DNA from: Alphaproteobacteria bacterium
Lineage (GTDB): Bacteria; Pseudomonadota; Alphaproteobacteria; Caulobacterales; Caulobacteraceae
Length of the DNA: 63,475 bases
Assembly: GCA_018820205.1 (NCBI GenBank)
Contig: JAHJOK010000043.1
Location: forward strand, 1 to 63,475
Direction: 5' to 3'
Shown here: one piece after another, positions 51,091 to 59,330 of the stretch
Position numbering within the stretch: position 1 is the first letter of the stretch
Layout: each line of letters starts with the position of its first letter
Made by a program: the position numbers and the translations under genes
Notes under the pieces: generated by a model
What the model was told of the DNA's origin: nothing
What the model saw: only the letters and a program-made list of their open reading frames with translations
Database searches by the model: none

Positions 51091-52029
51091 ATGACCGATA
51101 CGCCCAAGAAAGGCTGGTTCCAGCGCCTCAGCCAGGGACTGGCCCGCTCCAGCCAGCAGATGACCGAACAGGTCGTCTCCGCCTTCGTGAAGGAGCCCCT
51201 GTCCGAGGCCGCCCTCGAAGGCCTTGAGGAACATCTGCTGGAAAGCGACCTGGGCCCCGCCGCCACCGACCGGATCGTCGCCCGCTTCCGCGACCTGCGC
51301 TTCGGCGCCAATCCGTCCGAGCGTGAGGTCAAGGAAGCCCTGGCCGAGGCCGTGGCCGCCGAACTTATGCCGCGTCAGGCGACGTTCGACCCCCTGTCCG
51401 AGGGCATCAAGCCGTTCGTCGTCCTGTTCGTGGGGGTCAACGGCTCGGGCAAGACCACGACCCTGGGCAAGATCGCCGCCGACCTGACGTCGAAGGGCGC
51501 CAGGGTGATGATCGTCGCCGGCGACACGTTCCGCGCCGCCGCCCGCGAACAGCTGAAGGTCTGGGCCGAGCGCGCGGGGGCCGATTTCGAGAGCCGTCGC
51601 GACGGCGCCGATCCGGCCGGTCTGGCCTTCGACGCCTATACGAAAGCGCGCGCCGAGAACTACGACGTCATCCTGATCGACACCGCCGGACGCCTCCAGA
51701 ACAAGTCCGCCCTGATGGACGAACTGCTGAAGATCGTGCGGGTGCTCAAGAAGATCGACCCGGACGCCCCGCATGAGACCCTGCTGGTGCTGGACGCCAC
51801 CGTCGGCCGGAATGCTTTGGCCCAGGAACAGATCTTCGGCCGCACCGCCTTCGTCTCGGGCCTGGTGATGACAAAGCTGGACGGCACGGCGCGGGGCGGG
51901 GTTCTGGTGCCCGTCGCCCAGGCGTCCGACGCCCCGATCAAGCTGATCGGCGTGGGCGAAGGCATAGACGACCTGCAACCCTTTGACGCCCGGGCGTTTT
52001 CACGATCTCTGGTGGGGCTCGAGGACTGA
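51091..52029 (+). CDS. ftsY: Signal recognition particle receptor FtsY
   Basis: It is the SRP receptor GTPase that docks ribosome-nascent chain complexes at the membrane. The 312-residue product has a short N region (GWFQRLSQGLARSSQQM) and the helical N domain, followed by the G domain with VGVNGSGKTTTLGKIAA, AGDTFRAAAREQL, LIDTAGRLQNK, and the guanine specificity motif TKLDGTARGG. The long acidic A domain of E. coli is absent, as in most alphaproteobacteria. It lies three bases before yciB. The promoter may be TATAGC with TTGCGC 18 bases upstream, around 50952-50985. Confidence 0.97.
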   Translation: MTDTPKKGWFQRLSQGLARSSQQMTEQVVSAFVKEPLSEAALEGLEEHLLESDLGPAATDRIVARFRDLRFGANPSEREVKEALAEAVAAELMPRQATFDPLSEGIKPFVVLFVGVNGSGKTTTLGKIAADLTSKGARVMIVAGDTFRAAAREQLKVWAERAGADFESRRDGADPAGLAFDAYTKARAENYDVILIDTAGRLQNKSALMDELLKIVRVLKKIDPDAPHETLLVLDATVGRNALAQEQIFGRTAFVSGLVMTKLDGTARGGVLVPVAQASDAPIKLIGVGEGIDDLQPFDARAFSRSLVGLED

Positions 52030-52032
52030 ACC

Positions 52033-52716
52033 ATGACCGACGCCCCCGCCGCTTCCCGCAAACCGCCGACCTGGATCCGGCAGGTCGTCGACTTCGGCGC
52101 CCTGGCCGCGTTCGGCGCGACCTTCGTCTTCTTCCGTCTGCGCGGCCTGCCGGGGGACGAGGCCCTGGTCCACGCCACCTGGGGACTGGTGGCCGGCTCG
52201 GTCGTGGCGGTCGCCGTCGGCCTGATGGTCGAGAAGCGTCTGGCCCTGATGCCGCTGCTGGTCGGCGGGTTCGCCCTGGTCTTCGGGGTGCTGACCCTTG
52301 TCTTCAATGACGACCTGTTCGTGAAGCTGAAGGTGACGGTGCTGAACGCCTCGCTGGCGGTCGCCCTGCTGGGCGGACTGTATCTGGGCAAACAGCCGTT
52401 GAAGGCGCTGCTGGGGACGGTCATCCCGGTCAATGACGACGCGTGGCGCAAACTGACGTTCCGATACGGGATCTATTTCGCCATCGTGGCCCTGACTAAC
52501 GAGTTGATCCGGTCCGAGGCCCTGGTCGGCTGGGCCGCTATCCGGATGGGACATCCCGACGTCGATCCTGCAGACGTCTGGGTCAGTTTCCGCGGTGTCC
52601 TGTGGATCGCGTCGTCCGTGTTCGGCCTCAGCCAGGTGCCGCTGATCATGAAGAACCTGGTTTCCGATGCGCCCGCCGATCCGTCCGCGCCCGCCCGGCC
52701 GGACACCGCCCCCTGA
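52033..52716 (+). CDS. yciB: Inner-membrane septation protein (YciB/IspA family)
   Basis: This 227-residue integral membrane protein has about five membrane segments. It starts with FGALAAFGATFVFFRLRGL and has LVAGSVVAVAVGLMVEKRL, LLVGGFALVFGVLTLVFND, VTVLNASLAVALLGGLYLGKQPLKALLG, and WRKLTFRYGIYFAIVALTNE, all typical of septation protein A. It is needed for normal septation in Shigella, with a less clear role elsewhere. It is co-oriented with ftsY with a three-base gap. The C-terminal 40 residues (including DVDPADVW and SDAPADPSAPARPD) are not typical. Confidence 0.93.
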   Translation: MTDAPAASRKPPTWIRQVVDFGALAAFGATFVFFRLRGLPGDEALVHATWGLVAGSVVAVAVGLMVEKRLALMPLLVGGFALVFGVLTLVFNDDLFVKLKVTVLNASLAVALLGGLYLGKQPLKALLGTVIPVNDDAWRKLTFRYGIYFAIVALTNELIRSEALVGWAAIRMGHPDVDPADVWVSFRGVLWIASSVFGLSQVPLIMKNLVSDAPADPSAPARPDTAP

Positions 52717-52814
52717 ATCCGCGATTTGTCCGCCTTTGCGCCACGCGGATCGTCAACGCCACAAATCTGTAAAGGCTCGCTGATAACCCTCCGCATACGG
52801 CAAGGGGATCAAGC

Positions 52815-53420
52815 ATGGTGAAGTCCGGCAAACAGGCGAGACGGTCCGGCGCCCTTGCCGAATCGCCCAGCCATCTGATGCATCGCGCACTGCAACTGGC
52901 GCTCGATATCTATTCCGAAGAAGCTGGAGACGGGGGTCCGACCCAGCGCCAATTCGCGGTGATGGAGGCGGTCTCGCTCAAGGAGGGCCTGACCCAGACT
53001 GATCTGGTTCGCGCCACAGGCATCGATCGATCGACCCTGGCCGATCTGGTCGCCCGCATGACGACCAAGGGGCTGCTGACGCGTGAGCGATCCTCGCTGG
53101 ACGCGCGCGCCATGGCCGTCAGCCTGTCGGCCGAAGGGCAGGCCCTGCTGGACGCCGCCCGCCCCCGCGTCGAGGCCGCCGACAAACGGATCATGGGATT
53201 GTTACCCAAGTCCAAGCGCGAGGGCTTTCTGGATATGCTGGCGGAACTCTCCGCCGCCGCCGACGCGGCGCCGGATCAGGAGAAGGCCGAGGCCAAGGCC
53301 CTCAAGAAGGCCGCCAAGGACGCGCGCAAGGCCGAAAAACTGGCCAAAAAGACTGCTGAGGCGCCCAAGAAGACCAAGGCCGGCGCGAAGAAGGCCAAGG
53401 CCGTCGAACCCGCCGCCTGA
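52815..53420 (+). CDS. MarR-family regulator with lysine/alanine-rich C-terminal tail
   Basis: The 201-residue protein has a MarR winged-helix domain (about 20-140): HRALQLALDIYSEE, LKEGLTQTDLVRATGIDRSTLADLVARM, the wing TTKGLLTRERSSLDARAMAV and LSAEGQALLDAARPR. After residue 155 comes a tail of about 45 residues rich in K and A, including KKAAKDARKAEKLAKKT and KKTKAGAKKAKA. It resembles histone H1 tails and would bind DNA non-specifically. The regulated genes are not known. The tail makes this protein longer than usual for MarR. Confidence 0.85.
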   Translation: MVKSGKQARRSGALAESPSHLMHRALQLALDIYSEEAGDGGPTQRQFAVMEAVSLKEGLTQTDLVRATGIDRSTLADLVARMTTKGLLTRERSSLDARAMAVSLSAEGQALLDAARPRVEAADKRIMGLLPKSKREGFLDMLAELSAAADAAPDQEKAEAKALKKAAKDARKAEKLAKKTAEAPKKTKAGAKKAKAVEPAA

Positions 53421-53430
53421 CCGCCCGGCC

Positions 53431-53661
53431 TCAGACCCGGATATCCAGCAACTGGCCCGGACGCGGCGTGCGCGGGTTGTCCGGTTCGCTCGACGGACCG
53501 ATCGACGGGCCGCTCAACGCCGTCTGGGGCCCGGCCTGTGTCATCTGGACCTCGCTGAGCGCCGCCCGGAAGAAGGCCGCCTGGGCCGCCTTGGCCTGGG
53601 CCGAGGGTCCTGTCGGAGCGACGGGCAGGGTCTGCGGAATATCGGGGCGGATCGCGCTCAT
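53431..53661 (-). CDS. Small alanine/proline-rich protein of unknown function
   Basis: The 76-residue product is rich in A, P and S with one likely helix (QAKAAQAAFFRAALSEVQ, residues 22-39). The last residues, GQLLDIRV, look well-formed. It has no signal peptide or membrane part and I do not recognise it. It is convergent with the MarR gene. Upstream are two AGGGTTAAC repeats, at 53668-53676 and 53692-53700, which could be promoter sites. Confidence 0.45.
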   Translation of the reverse strand: MSAIRPDIPQTLPVAPTGPSAQAKAAQAAFFRAALSEVQMTQAGPQTALSGPSIGPSSEPDNPRTPRPGQLLDIRV

Positions 53662-53667
53662 GCCGAC

Positions 53668-53700
53668 AGGGTTAACGATTCCTGTCTAAAAAGGGTTAAC
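53668..53700. promoter_or_regulatory. Two AGGGTTAAC direct repeats
   Basis: AGGGTTAAC occurs at 53668-53676 and 53692-53700, exactly 24 bases apart (about two helical turns). They lie between the start of the 76-residue gene and the end of ccmG. The GTTAAC core is palindromic. The spacing suggests a pair of binding sites. The regulator is unknown. Confidence 0.35.
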
Positions 53701-53711
53701 GCCCGCTTCGA

Positions 53712-54314
53712 CTACTGGAGCGCGGCGTTCCGCTGCACGACCAGTTCCTGGGTCGTCCGCGCGGTCGGCAGCGGCCGGGACGGCGCGACCAGGGCCGATG
53801 TCAGCCGATCGACATCCTCGTCCGTCAGCAACGGTCCGGACGATTTCGCAACGATCCGTCCCATGGCGTCCACGGCGAAGCTTTCGGGCACGCCGGAGAC
53901 TCCGAGGTCAAGCCCGGCCCGGCCTTCGCGATCGATCAGCACCATGGCGAACGGATCGCCCAGCTCGTCCAGGAACGCCTGGGTCGCTTCGGGTTCGTCC
54001 TTGTAGGCCAGGCCGACCACCGCCACACCCTCGGCCTTCAGCGCGAGTAGCCGGGGATGTTCGATCCGGCACGGGGCGCACCAGCTGGCGAAGACATTGA
54101 CGATCATCGGCCGCCCGACGCCGGCGGTCCTGATGTCCACATTCTGCGGGCCGGCCGCGCCGTCCTGCAGGATCGGCAACACGGTCTCGGGCACGACCTG
54201 TCCCACCAGGGCGTCCGGCTTGAACTCGGGATCGCGCTTCAGCGACCAGCCGATGAAGAGGATGGTCAGGGCCGCCAGGACGATCAGCGGGATCACCGTC
54301 AGCCACCGGTTCAC
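53712..54314 (-). CDS. ccmG: Cytochrome c biogenesis thioredoxin (CcmG/DsbE)
   Basis: It is a membrane-anchored periplasmic thioredoxin that reduces apocytochrome c for haem attachment. The 200-residue product has an N-terminal anchor (WLTVIPLIVLAALTILFIGW), the DsbE core VFASWCAPCRIEHPRLLAL with the active CxxC, and GVSGVPESFAVD with the cis-proline. The start GTG at 54314 overlaps the ccmD stop (GTGA). It is the third gene of ccmC-ccmD-ccmG. Confidence 0.95.
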   Translation of the reverse strand: MNRWLTVIPLIVLAALTILFIGWSLKRDPEFKPDALVGQVVPETVLPILQDGAAGPQNVDIRTAGVGRPMIVNVFASWCAPCRIEHPRLLALKAEGVAVVGLAYKDEPEATQAFLDELGDPFAMVLIDREGRAGLDLGVSGVPESFAVDAMGRIVAKSSGPLLTDEDVDRLTSALVAPSRPLPTARTTQELVVQRNAALQ

Positions 54315-54499
54315 GGCTCTTGCCCCGAAGCGGTTTGTGAAAGCGGGCCTTCGCCGTCGGCCTCCAGTCGTTTCAGCTCGGTCCTCCAGCGGCGCGCGGT
54401 CGCGACGGCGTGCGCGACGACCCCGCCCAGCACCACCGCGCTGACCGCCCAGGCGGGCCAGACGAAGGCGGCGTAGGGGCTCATGTCCAGATCCGGCAT
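54311..54499 (-). CDS. ccmD: Haem exporter small subunit CcmD
   Basis: The 62-residue protein has the CcmD layout: a short N terminus with PYAAFVWPAWAVSAVVLGGV, one membrane helix, then a cytosolic basic part (ATARRWRTELKRLE). CcmD stabilises CcmE binding to the CcmABC complex. It starts at an ATG that overlaps the ccmC stop by one base (TGATG), so ccmC, ccmD and ccmG are tightly coupled. Confidence 0.93.
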   Translation of the reverse strand: MPDLDMSPYAAFVWPAWAVSAVVLGGVVAHAVATARRWRTELKRLEADGEGPLSQTASGQEP

Positions 54500-55218
54500 C
54501 ACGCCTCCAGCACCCGACGCGCACGAAGGGTCTGCACGCGTCGGCGGACGATCTCGGTCCGGATCGAAGTCAGCCAGATGGCCAGGAACAGGGCGCCGTA
54601 GGCCGCCATCATGGTCAGAAGGGGGGCCAGAAAAACCGGGTCCAGGCTGGAGCCGCCGGCGCGCAGAAGCGACGCCGGCTGATGCAGGGTGTTCCACCAG
54701 TCCACGGAAAACTTCACGATCGGCAGGTTGATGAGCCCGACCAGACCCAGCACCGCCGCCGCCCGCGCGGCCTTCTGCTCGTCGTCGATCGACGCTCTCA
54801 GCGCCATGTATCCGAGGTAGAACAGGAACAGCACCAGCACGCTGGTCAGCCGCGCGTCCCAGACCCACCAGGTTCCCCACATCGGCTGGCCCCACAGCGA
54901 CCCGGTGACCAGGGCCAGGGCCGTGAAGGCCGCGCCGGGCAGGGCGGCCGCCCGCGCCGCCGCGTCGGCCAGGGGATGGCGAAACACCAGGGCGAAGAAG
55001 CTGGAAACGCCCAGCGCCGCATAGGCGCCGAGACCCAGGGTCGAGGCGGGCACATGCACGAACATGATCCGGACCGTGTCGCCCTGCTGATAGTCGCCGG
55101 GGGCCGCGAAACTCAGCCACGTCCCGACGGCCAGCAGACCGGTCGCGATGGTCCACAGCACCGGCGTCAGCGGCCGGGTGAAACTCATGAAACGGGCGGG
55201 ATTGGCGAGGCCGAACAT
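54499..55218 (-). CDS. ccmC: Haem exporter/transfer protein CcmC
   Basis: It takes haem to CcmE in the membrane. The 239-residue product has six membrane segments and the tryptophan-rich haem motif GTWWVWDARLTSV. Other marks are GDTVRIMFVHVPAS with a haem histidine, and the second haem histidine in WWNTLHQPASLL. The ATG at 55218 (MFGLANPARFM) is chosen; an in-frame extension to 55275 is less like the family. ccmA and ccmB are not next to it, so the complex is encoded in more than one place. Confidence 0.95.
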   Translation of the reverse strand: MFGLANPARFMSFTRPLTPVLWTIATGLLAVGTWLSFAAPGDYQQGDTVRIMFVHVPASTLGLGAYAALGVSSFFALVFRHPLADAAARAAALPGAAFTALALVTGSLWGQPMWGTWWVWDARLTSVLVLFLFYLGYMALRASIDDEQKAARAAAVLGLVGLINLPIVKFSVDWWNTLHQPASLLRAGGSSLDPVFLAPLLTMMAAYGALFLAIWLTSIRTEIVRRRVQTLRARRVLEA

Positions 55219-55276
55219 CGGCCTGCGGATTACGCGCCGCGGCGGGACGGGGCAAGCACGCGCAAGGTCGCGCATG

Positions 55277-55312
55277 CGAAAACGGGGCCGAGGCTTTCGC
55301 CCCGACCCCGTT
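55277..55312 (-). terminator. Rho-independent terminator of the cold-shock gene
   Basis: On the minus strand an 11-base-pair stem (GGGGTCGGGGC/GCCTCGGCCCC, two G-U pairs), extended by AAC/GTT, is closed by a GAAA tetraloop. A run of four T follows. It lies 27 bases after the csp stop. Confidence 0.85.
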
Positions 55313-55338
55313 CAGTCACTCGAAAAATCCTGAAAGGA

Positions 55339-55551
55339 CTATTCGGCGGCCTTCAGCTGACCAGCGGACTCTTTGCCGGTGCGACGGTCGCGTTCGACTT
55401 CGTACGAGACCTTCTGGCCTTCGTTCAGGCCGTTCATGCCCGCGCCTTCAACGGCCGAAACGTGCACGAACACGTCCTTGCCGCCGTCCGAGGGCTCGAT
55501 GAAGCCGTAGCCTTTAGTGGAGTTGTACCATTTGACAGTGCCGGTAGCCAT
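55339..55551 (-). CDS. cspA: Cold-shock domain protein
   Basis: This 70-residue RNA chaperone has both RNP motifs, [17 protein letters not shown] (KGYGFI) and [10 protein letters not shown], plus the later [19 protein letters not shown]. It has a GGAGG ribosome binding site nine bases upstream. The leader contains a hairpin TCAGGC-N6-GCCTGA at 55579-55596. Together with the strong terminator this is a well-expressed single gene. Cold induction would be expected from the family, but not proven by the sequence. Confidence 0.96.
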   Translation of the reverse strand: MATGTVKWYNSTKGYGFIEPSDGGKDVFVHVSAVEGAGMNGLNEGQKVSYEVERDRRTGKESAGQLKAAE

Positions 55552-55578
55552 TTTAAGGACCTCCGTTAGCAGTTTGCA

Positions 55579-55596
55579 TCAGGCAAGAGCGCCTGA
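55579..55596. other. Hairpin in the csp leader
   Basis: TCAGGC and GCCTGA flank a six-base loop, 28-45 bases before the csp ATG. Cold-shock leaders often fold, so this may be regulatory. The interval 55552-55747 holds no gene that I can support. Confidence 0.4.
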
Positions 55597-55747
55597 AGCC
55601 TGTCGGGTCTGAATGGGATCGGCCAGAAACTCGGTGCGTGCGCAAAGAGAGAGGGGCGTTACGCAGAGAGATCGACGGCGCTCATATGGACCGAAAACGG
55701 CCTGGGGACAAGTCGGGTCATGATTCACGCCGGTCCAGCCTGGGCGT

Positions 55748-56014
55748 TCAAGCGGAGATCGGGCCGTCGGTATCGCCATCCTCATCGGCTTCGGACTCTT
55801 CGGCCGAAATTTCGTCGCCCTCCGGCGCGATGTAATTGGCCACGCACAGCTTTCTCAGCGCTGACGTCAGCGACCCGCCGTACAGCCGGTCCTGCACGCG
55901 TTCATGGCCTTCCTGTTGCAGTCTGGTCTTGATTTCGCCGACGGTGCGGCATTCCCCGCTGCGCGCCAGCTCATAGGCGCGCTCCAGGGTCGTGGGTCGA
56001 AAATTATTGCTCAT
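55748..56014 (-). CDS. Conserved small protein of unknown function
   Basis: The 88-residue product has a globular helical part, TTLERAYELARSGECRTVGEIKTRLQQEGHERVQDRLYGGSLT in sense though not all conserved, followed by SALRKLCVANYIAP and an acidic tail (GDEISAEESEADEDGDTDG). The first part looks like a winged-helix fragment. I recall similar short proteins in alphaproteobacteria, but I cannot name the family. The start ATG at 56014 is chosen because the upstream frame is not protein-like. Confidence 0.65.
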   Translation of the reverse strand: MSNNFRPTTLERAYELARSGECRTVGEIKTRLQQEGHERVQDRLYGGSLTSALRKLCVANYIAPEGDEISAEESEADEDGDTDGPISA

Positions 56015-56058
56015 GCTCCGGTAGATAGGGCTTTCGCTCCGATCTTGCGACCCGGGGT

Positions 56059-57306
56059 TCAATCGCCGGCGCGATTCTTTCTCCGCGAAAGGCGGTCAGC
56101 GAGGGCCTCTGCGTGCTTCAGGGTGAAGGCCAGCGCCGCCGGACTGCCGCGCCGGGGACCGATGCTGTCGGCCATCACGGCGCCGCGTTTGCCGATCGCT
56201 TCAGGCAGACCGGTCGTGGTGTCGACGGCGGTCTGGTGCTCGATCTCGGCGTTCACCTCGGCGCCCATCAGGATCACCTGCACCGAGATCCAGGTCCACA
56301 GCAGGAAGCCCATGGCCGTCGCGAGCGGACCGTAGGAATCGAGCCGGACGAAATTGCTCAGAAACCAGCTGAACAGGAACGACACGAGCACGCTCAGACT
56401 GGCCGCGAAGATCGCGCCCGGCGTCAGCCAGCGCCAGCGCGCCCGGCTGCGACAGGGTCCGAACCGATAGATGGCGGTCAATGCCCCGACATAGCCGACG
56501 AACAGCAACGGCCAGCGCAGCGGGGCCAGCCGCCCCCATTCGTCCGCGAGACCGAACACCCCCAGCACCACCGGCACCCCGACCACCAGGGCCGCGCTGA
56601 TCAGAACCGCCGCCAGGCCGCTCAGGGTGAAGCCCAGACACAACAGGTTGTAATTGACGATATTGCGCTTCTCGACCTCGTGGTAGGCGACGTTCAGCCC
56701 GTAGAACAACGTCTTGATGCCGTTGTTGGCCGTCCAAAGCGACAGGGCCAGGGTCCAGATCAGGGTGAAGGTCAGCTGGCCCGTCGATCCCGTGGCCAGC
56801 CGCGTCATCTCGGCGGCGATGAACTGGGCGACATTGCTGGGCAGAACGGAATACAGGAAGGCCACACGCGAGGCCGCGTCCGCAGGGTCGGCGAACAGTC
56901 CATAGATGGTGACGAACGCGCCGAGGGCCGGAAACATCGACAGCAGGACGAAGAAGGTCACCCCGCCCGCGACGAATCCGACCCGGTCGCCGAAATAGGA
57001 ACCGCCGACACGCCAGGCGATATCGATCCAGCCCTTCTGCGGAATCTGGTGCGGCTGTTGCGCCATCCGCCCCCGTCCGGGCTCGCGCGCCTCATAGTCT
57101 TCCGGCGTGGGCGGCCGCTCCGGCGTGGGCGCCGGACGCGGGGCCCTGAGTTCCAGTCCGTATTTGTGGCCCTGAGTGTAGATCAGATGCGCCGCCCCGG
57201 CCCCCGCAGCGAGTCCTCCAACCACGGCCCCGACGACCTTCCACGCCCCCGGGACGGCGCCCTCGGACTTGGCATTGTTCACTCGGACCGACAGGGGAAA
57301 TTTCAT
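56059..57306 (-). CDS. YihY/BrkB-family membrane protein
   Basis: The 415-residue product has six membrane segments in the second half: FVAGGVTFFVLLSMFPALGAFV, LTFTLIWTLALSLWTANNGIKTLF, and the YihY marks LLCLGFTLSGLAAVL, LRWPLLFVGYVGALTAIYRF and WLTPGAIFAASLSVLVSFLFSWFLSNF. An N-terminal hydrophobic segment precedes a proline-rich linker. Long BrkB-type proteins were once called RNase BN; that is not supported here. Function unknown. It is divergent from the MOSC gene. Confidence 0.9.
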   Translation of the reverse strand: MKFPLSVRVNNAKSEGAVPGAWKVVGAVVGGLAAGAGAAHLIYTQGHKYGLELRAPRPAPTPERPPTPEDYEAREPGRGRMAQQPHQIPQKGWIDIAWRVGGSYFGDRVGFVAGGVTFFVLLSMFPALGAFVTIYGLFADPADAASRVAFLYSVLPSNVAQFIAAEMTRLATGSTGQLTFTLIWTLALSLWTANNGIKTLFYGLNVAYHEVEKRNIVNYNLLCLGFTLSGLAAVLISAALVVGVPVVLGVFGLADEWGRLAPLRWPLLFVGYVGALTAIYRFGPCRSRARWRWLTPGAIFAASLSVLVSFLFSWFLSNFVRLDSYGPLATAMGFLLWTWISVQVILMGAEVNAEIEHQTAVDTTTGLPEAIGKRGAVMADSIGPRRGSPAALAFTLKHAEALADRLSRRKNRAGD

Positions 57307-57390
57307 CGTCGGGTGAACGGTCCATCGGCCGGTCCCGTTCCGGCCAAGCTCCGCCTTGCCTGAAATCATCGCATCGGGCACTGACCCGAC

Positions 57391-58164
57391 GTGGCCGAGA
57401 CCTTTCCCGCATCCGTCGCCGCCCTGTACCGCCACCCGGTCAAGGGTTTCACGCCCGAGCCTCTGCATCGCGCGCCGCTGAGCGCCGGCCAGGCCTTTCC
57501 CGGCGACCGTCTGCGCGCCGTCGAGATCGGGCCGTCCGGCTTCGACCCGGCCGCCCCGGCGCACATTTCCAAGATGCGGTTCGCCGTCCTGGCGAGAATT
57601 CCCGAGATCGCCCGCGTGCGCACGCGCTGGGACGAGGCCCGCAACGTCCTGACCCTGTCAGCGCCCGCCGCGCCCGACCTGGCGATCCAGCTCGGCGATC
57701 CGGACCACGACCGCCGGCTGGAGGCCTGGCTGACCGCCTTCCTCGGCGAGGAGGCGACCGCGCCGCTCCGCGTCCTCGACGGCGGCGGTCATCGCTTCAT
57801 GGACGACCCGGCCGGCGCCGTCTCCCTTCTGAACCTGGCCAGCGTGCGCGACCTGTCGGACCGCATCGGCGTTCCCGTGGATCCCTTGCGGTTCCGCGCC
57901 AATGTCTGGGTCGAGGGCTGGCCCGCCTGGATCGAGAACGACTGGGTCGGCCGCCGGATGGTTCTGGGCGATGCGCGACTGACCGTGGTCAAACCCATCG
58001 TCCGTTGCGTCGCCACCCATGTGAACCCGGCGTCGGGAACGCGGGACATCGACGTGCTTTCCGCCCTGCATGACCTGTACGGCCACCGCTGGTGCGGTCT
58101 TTACCTTTCGGTCGAAACCAGCGGCGTGCTCGCGGTCGGCGACCGTGCGGAGTTGAACGAATGA
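57391..58164 (+). CDS. MOSC-domain protein
   Basis: The 257-residue product has an N-terminal MOSC beta-barrel part (VAALYRHPVKGFTPEPLHRAPLSAGQAFPGDR) and the MOSC domain (RFRANVWVEGWPAWIENDWVGRRMVLGDARLTVVKPIVRCVATHVNP). The conserved cysteine in VRCVATHVNP is where molybdenum cofactor sulfur or substrate handling takes place in the family. It may sulfurate or bind Moco in enzymes for N-hydroxylated compounds. Start GTG. Its stop overlaps prmC (ATGA). Confidence 0.88.
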   Translation: MAETFPASVAALYRHPVKGFTPEPLHRAPLSAGQAFPGDRLRAVEIGPSGFDPAAPAHISKMRFAVLARIPEIARVRTRWDEARNVLTLSAPAAPDLAIQLGDPDHDRRLEAWLTAFLGEEATAPLRVLDGGGHRFMDDPAGAVSLLNLASVRDLSDRIGVPVDPLRFRANVWVEGWPAWIENDWVGRRMVLGDARLTVVKPIVRCVATHVNPASGTRDIDVLSALHDLYGHRWCGLYLSVETSGVLAVGDRAELNE

Positions 58165-59045
58165 CCGAACCCACCACCCTCGTCGCCGCCTGGAAGGATG
58201 CCCAGGCACAGTTGAAATCGGCCCGGATCGACAGTCCGGCCATCGACGCCCGCCTGTTGCTGGAAGCCGCCAGCGGGGCCAGCCGCCTCGACATCCTGAC
58301 CGACCCGCACCGCCCCCTGACCGCCGACCAGCAGTCGACGATGGCCGCCTATCTGGAGCGGCGGCTGCGTCGCGAACCGGTGTCTCGAATCCTGGGCCGC
58401 AAGGGCTTCTGGAAGATCATGCTGAACGTCACTCCCGACGTGCTCAGCCCCCGCCCCGATACCGAGACCCTGCTGGACATCGCCATGCTGGCCTTCGAGC
58501 CGGCCCAGGCGTTCAGCGTCATCGATCTGGGCACGGGATCCGGCGCCATCCTTCTGGCCGTTCTGGGCGACCGGCCCAGCGCGCACGGTGTCGGCACGGA
58601 CATTTCGTCGGAGGCCCTGGCCGTGGCCAAGGAGAACGCCGCCAATCTGGGGCTGGACGGCCGCGCGACCTTCCTGCGGACCGAATGGGCGACCGGCTTC
58701 GGCGACGCCAGCTTCGATCTGGTCGTGTCCAACCCGCCCTATATTCCGTCCGACGACATCCCGGGCCTGGACCCCGAGGTGCGCGACCATGATCCCGTCC
58801 TGGCCCTGGACGGCGGGGCCGACGGGCTTCAGGCCTACCGGGACCTGGCCCCCGAGATCGCCCGCATCCTCAAGCCCGGCGGCACGTTCGCGGTGGAAAT
58901 CGGCTGGGATCAGGGACCGGCCGTCAAGGCCCTGTTCGAGGCTGCGGGCCTGGACGACGTCAAGATCGTCAAGGACCTGGGCGACCGCCACCGCGTCGTC
59001 ACCAACGGCCCCGACCCCCGCACGACACCGATCCGTCAGGGGTGA
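58161..59045 (+). CDS. prmC: Release factor glutamine N5-methyltransferase
   Basis: It methylates the glutamine of the GGQ motif in RF1 and RF2. The 294-residue product has a helical N-terminal domain (IDARLLLEAASGASR), REPVSRILGRKGFWKI, the SAM site VIDLGTGSGAILLAVLG, and the catalytic NPPY motif in VVSNPPYIPSDDI, then HDPVLALDGGADGLQAYRDL. All marks are normal. It starts inside the MOSC gene stop codon (ATGA), so MOSC and prmC are coupled. Confidence 0.97.
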   Translation: MTEPTTLVAAWKDAQAQLKSARIDSPAIDARLLLEAASGASRLDILTDPHRPLTADQQSTMAAYLERRLRREPVSRILGRKGFWKIMLNVTPDVLSPRPDTETLLDIAMLAFEPAQAFSVIDLGTGSGAILLAVLGDRPSAHGVGTDISSEALAVAKENAANLGLDGRATFLRTEWATGFGDASFDLVVSNPPYIPSDDIPGLDPEVRDHDPVLALDGGADGLQAYRDLAPEIARILKPGGTFAVEIGWDQGPAVKALFEAAGLDDVKIVKDLGDRHRVVTNGPDPRTTPIRQG

Positions 59046-59330
59046 TCAGAACAAACCCCTTGGAAACGCGTCCGCCCCGCGCTAAGTCATCTCTCGTCTC
59101 CCTCCCATCCGCATCTTGCTGAACCGCTTCAGGTCCAGTGACGCTCGGCCGGGACGTGCGTGAAGGTCGGCGGTGTTCACCGCCAGCGGACCACGACGGG
59201 CGACGCAAGGTCCTTCCGATCACATCGCCGCCGGGGATTGGCCCCCAAGCGAACCGGAACCACAGAAAACCGGCCTGTCACCCTCGCCATCGTCGCGGAG
59301 GACCACGCCGAACCAGCACGGTAGCGTCCG
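59046..59330. other. 285-base gap with a leader-type hairpin, no gene seen
   Basis: Between prmC and the DUF4167 gene I see no supported coding sequence. A hairpin at 59165-59192 (GGTC-GGCGGT-GTTC-ACCGCC, closed by GACC) has a long stem with a bulge. It lies about 140 bases before the DUF4167 start, so this may be a structured leader or a small RNA. No promoter is clear. Confidence 0.4.

Noticed and set aside
53668..53700. CtrA sites (TTAA-N7-TTAA)
   Set aside because: The TTAA spacing does not fit; the repeats are 24 bases apart.
56113..57363. 416-codon open frame opposite the YihY gene
   Set aside because: Charged and repetitive, no known domain, and the YihY helices are on the other strand.
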